Source: Microdochium bolleyi (Eukaryota > Ascomycota > Sordariomycetes > Xylariales > Microdochiaceae). From it: 64,000 nt of DNA. Position 1 is the first letter of the stretch. Every line of letters starts with the position of its first letter. The translations under genes were made by a program, and so were the position numbers. The DNA lies in NCBI GenBank assembly GCA_001566295.1, contig KQ964253.1, forward strand, positions 992,001 to 1,056,000. The letters are read 5' to 3'. Positions 56,917 through 64,000 of the stretch are shown here, piece by piece. The notes under the pieces are model-generated. The model had not been told where the DNA came from and ran no database searches. It saw nothing but the letters and a program-made list of their open reading frames with translations.

Positions 56917-58932
56917 ATGGTTCCCGCAGCCGGCCAGTCCGCCCAGTCCGGCAATCCCTTTCGCCGCAAGACTGCCATGAGCCAGGCATCCGAACACGAT
57001 ATCAGCAACCCCTCCTCCCCGGTTCCAGCCAGTCCATTCGCCAACGCCGGCTTGGAGCCTGGGCTACGAACAGCAAGCGCGATCGGCTCAGAGCCATCAG
57101 ACGACTTCTACACGACTTCCCAACCAGTCCTACCAAGACCACCCTTCACGACTTTTCGATCATCCGGATTCGACAGTGACACCCGTGGCTCCGGAGACGA
57201 CTCGTTGCAAGCACGGCCGAAGAAGATTGTGAAGAAAGTGCGCGTGCAGTCGCCACCGCCCTCTTCGCCAGAAGATATCGTCCCAGTGACCAGGTCCGAT
57301 TCGCACAAGTACAGCTACAATGACGACGAAATCGACGATGCGCCGAGCGACGACTCCACAGATAACGGCCGGCGAACAGGCGCCATCATCGACAGCAATG
57401 CTGCTTATGCTGGCGTTACCGAGCGAACGAGCCGGGCTGTGCCATCAGGCGGTCCACCCACGAATCCTTTTACTAGGACTCTGCAGGACATAGAGGGTGG
57501 TACCACAGGCGACGATGGCTCGGCTGCTGCGGCTGGCGGAACGAAGGGTGCCATGGACGTTGACTCGTTCAAGAGACTGCTGCTCACGGGCAACGTGGAT
57601 CCTCATGTGGCGCAGAAAGGCGTAGATGTTGCTACAGCTCCTTCTCCGGCAACATCCGCGACCCCAGCTCACGACGTCGCAAGCAGTACAGATGCTAGTT
57701 CGGTCTTGCGGCAGTCCGTCCACGACCCAATACAGGACATGCCATGGAAATCTCACGATATTGCTGAGTCTGACAGAGATAGGCCCCTAAGCATTATCCC
57801 CACCTCGCGTTTGTCGGCAGCCGCACGAGGGGGTTATTCGCGCCCGAAACCTCCCCCACCGAGCTCTCGCCATGGCAAGCTTATCAAAGTTGAGCTTGGG
57901 GCAGATGATCGTGGTGAAAATCCCCAGGCACGTCCTATCAGAAACTCGCAGGTATCACCCGAGCCACATCCTGCCGATTCTGATGTCAATAAGCCATTGC
58001 CCCTGCCGCCCGCCCGGACGGTCGAGGATGATGCTACAGAGTCACCTTTCGATCGGGAAGCTGCTGGGAAGGCGCCCGAAACTTGTGCGGAACCACACAT
58101 ATCTCAGTCGCTCTCTACGACCACAACAAGAGCGAGATCCGAATCTCAAGGCAGTACCCAGTCTCGAAGATCTGTTGTGCCGCCGCAAGCCCCGCCACCG
58201 CGCCGACACGCCCGAAGCGAGAGCAAGGTCGCTGGATCGCAGCCGAAATCAAATGAAGAGGACCCGCCTCGTTCTTCCCTTGACTCGACGCGGTCAAGGT
58301 CAGAGAGTATTCGTGCTGGTCTGACATCTGGCAGCAGCGCATCTGCTCCGGCGCCGCCTCCACCGCGTCGGCCAAACCATGGCCGTTCAAACAGTTCATA
58401 TTCCATCGTGAATCAGCTTGGCGCAGTCGTACCACCGACGGTAAGCCCATCGAGTCAGCGCCTCGGGTCACCGCCTACGTCGGGACGTCCAAGTCTAGAT
58501 GGGTCAACTACCGCCATACCCGTTGAATCGTCCAGAGAGTCGACGCCTAGGATCGCAGCTCCGCCACCTCCACCAGCACGTAACTCAAGTGTGCGACGGC
58601 CGCCGAGCAGCCAAAAGAGCTCAGATGTCGGCTCAATCTCAGGCGCAACTCGCAAGTCAACACGCGACAGCCTTATCGCTCCCCCACCCCCACCTCCGCC
58701 CCCGCCTCGACAGAGAGGCAGCAGCCGTGGGAGCATGGAAGGTCATAATCGACCAACACCAAAAGATCTCGCCGCACAAACTCGAGGCGACACTTCTTTG
58801 AGCAAGGGGGCGGCAGTCGTGGCCACCTCCCCTAGTAGCACGACGGACATCCCCGGAGCCGGGATCTTGGCCGACTTGGATGCACTACAGCGTGAGGTGG
58901 ACGCACTGATGAAGCAGGCGAAGACAGGCTGA
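56917..58932 (+). CDS. Disordered proline-rich protein with NPF motifs
   Basis: The frame gives 671 residues from ATG 56917. The open frame continues 45 nt upstream, so an earlier start at 56872 is possible but less protein-like. Two NPF tripeptides (residues 13-15 and 183-185) fit EH-domain ligands. Several proline runs (including a ten-proline stretch near 595-605 and PPPPRR-type segments) fit SH3 or profilin binding. A conserved-looking segment DVDSFKRLLLTGN (about 210-222) and a C-terminal helix (ILADLDALQREVDALMKQ) are the only ordered-looking parts. Ser/Asp/Arg-rich segments fill the rest. The combination suggests an endocytic or actin-patch adaptor. That is inference from motifs, since I do not recognise the family. 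No intron is needed. Confidence 0.7.
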   Translation: MVPAAGQSAQSGNPFRRKTAMSQASEHDISNPSSPVPASPFANAGLEPGLRTASAIGSEPSDDFYTTSQPVLPRPPFTTFRSSGFDSDTRGSGDDSLQARPKKIVKKVRVQSPPPSSPEDIVPVTRSDSHKYSYNDDEIDDAPSDDSTDNGRRTGAIIDSNAAYAGVTERTSRAVPSGGPPTNPFTRTLQDIEGGTTGDDGSAAAAGGTKGAMDVDSFKRLLLTGNVDPHVAQKGVDVATAPSPATSATPAHDVASSTDASSVLRQSVHDPIQDMPWKSHDIAESDRDRPLSIIPTSRLSAAARGGYSRPKPPPPSSRHGKLIKVELGADDRGENPQARPIRNSQVSPEPHPADSDVNKPLPLPPARTVEDDATESPFDREAAGKAPETCAEPHISQSLSTTTTRARSESQGSTQSRRSVVPPQAPPPRRHARSESKVAGSQPKSNEEDPPRSSLDSTRSRSESIRAGLTSGSSASAPAPPPPRRPNHGRSNSSYSIVNQLGAVVPPTVSPSSQRLGSPPTSGRPSLDGSTTAIPVESSRESTPRIAAPPPPPARNSSVRRPPSSQKSSDVGSISGATRKSTRDSLIAPPPPPPPPPRQRGSSRGSMEGHNRPTPKDLAAQTRGDTSLSKGAAVVATSPSSTTDIPGAGILADLDALQREVDALMKQAKTG

Positions 58933-59085
58933 TGATTCCGCCCTCACGTCGGATCACTGCGGTATGGTCCCACGATAGAGAATTGAGGTGTAGTCAATAT
59001 CAGGACTAATCACCGGCCACTGTCACCCAAGCCCTGCTACCAGATTACCCAAGCTACGTATTATGTAGGCACGAGGACATCTCAA

Positions 59086-59095
59086 ACCTTAAGGT
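59086..59095. promoter_or_regulatory. Palindrome ACCTTAAGGT
   Basis: This 10-nt perfect inverted repeat is the core of the 12-nt element seen at 25972 and 35927. It lies about 150 nt past the stop of the NPF-motif gene and 2.4 kb upstream of the next gene. Confidence 0.3.
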
Positions 59096-60443
59096 GCAGT
59101 GCTTACCCGGGGCTTTCTTCTTCTTCTTCTTTTCCTCGCACATTCACCCCAAGAGAACTCCAGACCCTCTGAGTATTGTATATAAAGGTTATTGTAAAGC
59201 TGAATTCGCAAGCGTGGTGTTCTGCAACTTGAGCACTCCACATTATGGGGACTTTCGAGAATAGATATGAACTTTCCGGAGCTCTCGGGAGTGGCCCGTA
59301 TCGAGTAGGACCCTATACAGTGAGAATTGCCCTGATATGTATATCTCGCCGCATCACTATGGGCACGTTGCTTTGTTTCGTATGTCGAGGCCGGACGGAT
59401 CTACCGTCTGACTCCACATTCATCGCTCCATGCGTGTCTATGTCAAGCAAAACTCACTTGGCCCTTCTTGGCACTGTATCTCGGAGGACAGGCTTGTAAG
59501 CATACGATCAAATAAAGCTACGTCAAGCTATATTGAACCTCAAATCTGTGGGCTCGTTCGACCCTGGTGCGACACGGAGATAGTCAGACCGTGCTCGCGT
59601 TATCGGCGGGCTTCGGAGTCCGGGAAATTCGGGGATACGAGGAACCCGCAAGCCTGTTGTCTCCATTCGGACCAGAGACAGCAAGACAGACAAGCTTCGT
59701 CATGTACGTGTGCCGTCGTCTGAGCCTCTCTCGGGATTCAATGTACCGCGACCTCCGCGCGCTTGCGAGAGAGGCTCGGCTTGCGCGGACGTTGATGACC
59801 ATAGCCTCGGGCCACGAACGCGAGGTGGAGGCAGCGCAACGGCTACCATATGGAGGCTTGGAGCGCGAGACCCGAACTGAGCTTGATGTCCCGGCACCGA
59901 TCAGCTGCCCACTCGTGTGCCCGGGGAATCTCTTGGCCTCATCTGGGCACACCCGCTTGACAAGCCGCTGTGTCAGTTTAGCATGACCTCGAGAGCTGGG
60001 TGAGTTTGTGTGTGCATGGATACCGTGCCGATCAACCCGAGCTCGACCCAAGGCGTGCGCCTTACGTAATGCAAGAACCCCGGGTTGCTTCCCACTCTGG
60101 GGACGCCCAAGACGCCAAGCTGCACGCCGAGCTGGAAAGAGCGGGTTGATAGGCCACAGGAGGAAACGGCAGAACGTCTCGGCTGGAATTACTCCCAGGT
60201 CGCCTTCTTCTTCTTCTTCTACTGCGTGCCCTGTGTACGTCAGTCCCGCGTGGCCATGCAGCAAAAGCGGTTCCTAGCCGGAAACTTTGCTTCCAGCGCA
60301 CACAACACGTGGTGTACCTGCTTCCTCATGGCCACGACTGCACAAGCTCTCCTGGCGTGGTCGTGCGAAAGGCTTACCGCACACCATGCATCGTCCCACC
60401 ATTTACGTCTACGCTGCAGAGGAGATCATCATGCCCAGCACTA

Positions 60444-60459
60444 CGTACCCTTAGGTACG
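60444..60459. promoter_or_regulatory. Near-palindrome CGTACCCTTAGGTACG
   Basis: This 16-nt inverted repeat has a mismatched centre and related half-sites (GTACC / GGTAC). It is about 1.06 kb upstream of the sulfotransferase-like gene. It is the most divergent of the group and may be unrelated. Confidence 0.25.
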
Positions 60460-61517
60460 GCAAGTCCCGGTATACAGTTGAGATTCTTGGCGTGTTGGTC
60501 ACGACTCACGACCGCTGCAATGGCTTGGGTGTGACGTCCAAACGACCGCTCTGCTGCGACCCGTATTAGCCGACCCCTGGTCCACCGTCATCTTGGCTCA
60601 TTCTCCTGCTTGGATGGCCAACGTCTTGGCCAGCCAGGCACGCTTTTCGCACTGCTCTCATCTGACCCGAGAGCTTATTCGAGTGGGTTGGGCCTCGCGA
60701 GCGAGGTGCGGAAGCAGCCATAGAGTGCGAGGCACTGCCACGTCTAGTTTGGCCCCCCTAGCTGGATGGGAAGCACTCGGGCATGATTCTGGCCCGTTCC
60801 ACCGACATGCAAGGCCTGGGACGTCGCCCTCCTGGCCTCCGAGTAGGCAGCCAGCCAACCAGGTGGATGAGGCGAGCGGTTGTCGGCATGGCAGCTCTAC
60901 TCCGTAAGCCGCCCGCGAATAGTCACACGGCCGGAAGCCTCGCGTGGGCTACCTAGACACCCCGTACGTTGCAGTTACGTAGCAGCACAAGCACTCGTAG
61001 ACAAGGCCTCTGCCCAGTTGCGACAGCCAAGCCCAGCGGCCAAGAGGCAGTGGAGGTCACGGCGGCACACTAGGCTGGCTTGGAGTCGCTACAGAAAGTG
61101 GCTCATGATGCTGCTCGATGCACTTGCAACCTGGCAAGCAAGCCGGTTGCCGAGCCCTCAGCAGAGCTGCATCCAAGGCTTCCCCAAGACCGACGCCGTG
61201 GGGCCCGCCTCGGTACGAGCTCTGCTTGCTCTCTGTGCATGTTTGGGTGTGAATGCTTGTCTCCGTCTCTCCGGTTCTTGCTCCTTCCATTAAGATAAGA
61301 TGCGGTCCCTCTGCTCCCCTCCTCGTGGGGTTGTTGTCCCGAACATTGGGCGTGTCGTTGCCGTGGTTTCCCAGACACTCTCGTATATGCCTTTGCCCAG
61401 TGTGCCGCGACCGCCAATAAATATCCGAAGACAGGTCGCAAAAGGTACAAACAACTCGAGCCTAGCAGCACCACAAGCCGGCCGACACAGCGCACAAGCA
61501 GGAACATCATCCAAGTC

Positions 61518-62684
61518 ATGGGAGCCGTTCCCTCGGTGCCGCGAGACCGCTCGCGCAAGCTGCAGGTCATCGGTGCTGGCTATGGCCGGACGGGGACAAC
61601 TGCGATCTCCCTCGCCATCGAGAAGCTCTATGACGGCCCAGTCATGCACGGCGGCACACAGATGATCGGTCGCGAAGATGGTAAGTCTGCTGCCGAAGCC
61701 CCATCTCCTCACCTTGTCACCAGCTTGCGAGCATGGGAGCTAACCTGTCGCGCCTAACCGGCGCATCCGCGTGGACAGCATACATGAAGAAGCTAGTCGA
61801 TCTACACAAGACCGGCACCAATAAGCTGCGCCTGATGCACCTGCTGCGCGAGATCACGGCCGGCTTCGTCGGCATCACCGACTGTCCCGGCATTCTCTTC
61901 ATCCCGGAGCTCATGGAGCTGTACCCAGACGCAAAGGTCGTGCTCGTCACCAGAGACCCCGAGAAGTGGTGGAAGAGCATCGAGCCGGTCGCCAAGAATG
62001 TCTCCTTCTGGTGGCTCAAGCCGCTCCTCTTTCCGCTGCCCGGCCTCCGGTGGGTGCCGGAGCTGATGGAGGGCATGGTGCTCAAGTAAGTTCGTTCGCA
62101 AAGCATGTCGCACCCAGAACCGGCAAGACCTGGCATGCTGATCCGTTTGTGCGTCGCAACTGCAGGAACCGGACATTGTACGGCATGGACATGAAACCAG
62201 GAATCGGTAAGTTACAGGACTGAGAATGATAAGGCTCTTCGTTTTGATGGAGCTCCGCCAGACCCCATCCACCACCATGCCGTCACTTAAGCTAGGGTGT
62301 AGGGGGGTCTCTCCCCTGCAATGCTCGCGATTGGCCGCCTGTTGGAGCAAGAGCCGCCCGCTAACCCACGCGTTCTCGGCAGATCTGCTCAAAAGCCACA
62401 ATGCCCACGTCAGAAAGGTGGTGCCCAAGGACCGCCTCCTCGAGATGGAGATCTCGGACGGGTGGGCCCCGCTGTGCGCCTTCCTGGGCAAACCCATCCC
62501 CAACGAGCCTTTCCCGCGATCCAACGACGCCGCCGCGACCGAGCAGCGCTTCAAGGAGGCCGTCCTCAACGCCCTCGTCATCTGGGCCGCCATCATCTCG
62601 TTTACCCTCATGGGCATGTACGTCGTCTGGTCTATCTGGGCCCTCAGTCACGAGGAGCAGCCGGTGCTCGAGATCGTCGCCTGA
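61518..62684 (+). CDS. Sulfotransferase-like P-loop protein with C-terminal membrane helix (Sulfotransfer_4 type)
   Basis: Exons 61518-61680, 61779-62085, 62166-62206 and 62383-62684 join in phase to 270 residues. The introns are 98, 80 and 176 nt. The N-terminus has KLQVIGAGYGRTGTTAISLA, a P-loop of the kind that holds the 5'-phosphosulfate end of PAPS. Further family landmarks are LREITAGFVGITD, PELMELYPDAKVVLVTRDPE and KWWKSI, then HNAHVRKVVPKDRLLEMEI with GWAPLCAFLGKPIP. The last 40 residues form one hydrophobic helix (ALVIWAAIISFTLMGMYVVW) before a short cytosolic-type tail, so the protein is probably tail-anchored. Fungal members of this family are common and often mis-annotated as NAD-dependent epimerases. 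Their substrate is unknown. No biosynthetic cluster is visible around it. Confidence 0.87.
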
Positions 62685-63460
62685 GCCCGGCGTTACTCGT
62701 GTAACTGTTCAGGAGGGTTCCTAAGTCAGCGGCAATGCAGCATTTCTTGGCGTTTCGGGAGGACGGATATCACGGCTCTGTTGGGTTCTCTATTGCGGAG
62801 ATGCGTCCCTGGAGGGCTGACCTTGTTTTTCGCAATCTTCTTTCGGAATCCAGCGTTTCATTAGCGACTCATTCACATATTACTTGCCCACATTTTCTGG
62901 TCATCGAATTGTCTGTTCAATGGCCAGGACGAACTGTTTCAGCTTGGACGTGTAGAGCAGGATTAACCAAAGCCATTTCTCGAGCAAATTGAAACCACAT
63001 GAGTAAAGTCCTGCACGCATAGACAAGGCTCTTATTTCCAGACAGAAGAGACAGCCATTCGTGGCAAACTAGCTTCTATTCGCGGAGCGGTGTTCTCCAT
63101 ACACAACCACGGCATTCAACAACAAATGCCGCTCACAAGAAGCACACACTGCGCACTTCGACGATCCCAAAGGATGGGCTCAGGGGTGCTTACTGTGCAC
63201 AAAACTGTGCATTGGTTGCCTGGCACGGCCAACTTCACAGGGCACCCTGTACAGAGCGGCGCATTCCAGTCCAAGCGCGTCTCAGTCTGGGAAGACGACG
63301 CGTTTAGTGGGTGCATCTGGGCAGGAAGCTAGGTAGGGAGCTTATCGATACGCCATGATGACCGAGCATGCTCCCTCGTCGACGACAAGACCTTTCTGAC
63401 TGCATGTAGCTCACTGGAAAGCTAAACGAATGAACAAGTATTCTTAGGGTACCTGGCGTT
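62685..63460. other. Intergenic, no gene seen
   Basis: This is the 3' flank of the sulfotransferase-like gene and the presumed promoter side of the edge gene. No domain, repeat or RNA gene was recognised. Confidence 0.4.
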
Positions 63461-64000
63461 GATTGCATTTTGGGTTCCTTTCTGCTCGCAAATTCAGAAG
63501 GCTCAGACGACGGCAGCTACGACGATTGGACACCAAGTGCCATAACTGTCCGGTCAGCTCACGACCCTCCGATTCAGCTCACAGCACGCTCACTTCGCGA
63601 GCAGATATCTTGCCTTCAGACTTTTCTACGGCAGACAGATCGCCAAAATCACTCGTACAGAGGGCCCTGCCGGGGAGATCCGCTGCTGGCCGTCTTGGAG
63701 AAAGGCCAGGACATGGACGAGCCACCCTCTGAGGAGTCCAGCTCCGGCTCGCCTGGGTTCTACCAGGAGGGACCTGCGACTTCGGATCGCGGGGAAGGAT
63801 CTGAGAATGGAAGCCGCGCAGGCGACGACAACCAGTCAGGCTCAGATGCGTCGGATGGGGACCATGACAGTGAGATCGGGAATGATGACGACGATGATGC
63901 TGATGACGCCGAGGATGAGCAACGGCACGGCCTGATCGATCTAGAAGCCTCTGAATCTGGTTCCAGCGACGGCGGAGACAGCGATGAGGACGGAGACGAA
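63461..64000 (+). CDS. Acidic low-complexity protein, 3' partial
   Basis: One frame is open from a stop at 63431-63433 to the right edge. It reads protein-like sequence (DGSYDDWTPSAITVRSA, then SLREQISCLQTFLRQTDR, then GDPLLAVLEKGQDMDEPP). A long Asp/Glu/Ser/Gly-rich stretch follows and continues past the window. The only in-frame ATG is at 63713, so either translation starts there or an upstream exon is spliced in, for example at the CAG acceptor at 63495-63497. The acidic part resembles the disordered region of many nuclear proteins. No domain is visible, so no function is proposed. Confidence 0.4.

Larger units (their letters stand above)
58933..61517. other. Intergenic, no gene seen
   Basis: This 2.6 kb lies between two plus-strand genes. 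Open frames of up to 226 codons (59584-60264 minus) have no recognisable domain. Two palindromic elements related to TACCTTAAGGTA are listed separately. A CCAATAAATA string near 61412 may be promoter sequence for the sulfotransferase-like gene. Confidence 0.4.

Overview
This window is nuclear DNA of a filamentous ascomycete (Pezizomycotina), most likely a Sordariomycete. The class is an inference from gene content, not from a marker gene. The evidence for a fungus is direct: genes are interrupted by short introns (about 53-218 nt) with GTRNGT donors, CTNAC-like branch sites and YAG acceptors, and the proteins are typical fungal families. No rRNA, tRNA, CRISPR array, transposon or plasmid feature was recognised. 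About fifteen protein genes are supported, and more than half of the window is non-coding.

Layout. At the left edge is the 3' part of a Spt10-like gene (GNAT acetyltransferase plus integrase-type HHCC zinc finger). It converges on an unrecognised, largely disordered protein gene at 2256-4190. Next come a fungal amino-acid permease (5158-7059, five exons), a conserved hypothetical gene split by a 10-N assembly gap inside a (GAA)n poly-glutamate tract (8425-9782), and a secreted GH43 exo-beta-1,3-galactanase-like enzyme with a C-terminal CBM35-like module (11089-13108, eight exons). A long coiled-coil protein (13931-16663) converges on an LrgA-LrgB fusion membrane protein (16949-19136). A 2EXR-domain gene (20036-21016) and the polyadenylation factor Cft2/CPSF100 (22031-24955) follow on the minus strand. 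The COPII coat subunit Sec24 (26320-29562) diverges from Cft2.

The right half is sparse. It holds a microbial-type PARG-like (TIGR02452) gene (32780-34007), mitochondrial asparaginyl-tRNA synthetase (36133-38035), a WOPR transcription factor of the Pac2/Gti1 type (40310-41692), histone H1 (51668-52615), a proline-rich NPF-motif protein (56917-58932), a Sulfotransfer_4-type P-loop protein with a C-terminal membrane segment (61518-62684), and the start of an acidic protein at the right edge. The WOPR gene has nearly 10 kb of apparently gene-free DNA upstream.

There is no operon or obvious biosynthetic cluster. The genes are a mosaic of housekeeping functions (secretion, mRNA 3'-end formation, mitochondrial translation, chromatin) and accessory ones (permease, galactanase, LrgAB transporter, PARG-like, sulfotransferase-like). 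I did not find a clear new multi-gene system. The best leads are the Spt10-like integrase-finger protein, the exonic GAA tract, the WOPR gene's long upstream region, and a palindrome (TACCTTAAGGTA and variants) repeated in several intergenic regions. Exon boundaries were worked out by hand from splice signals and reading phase, so they are models.
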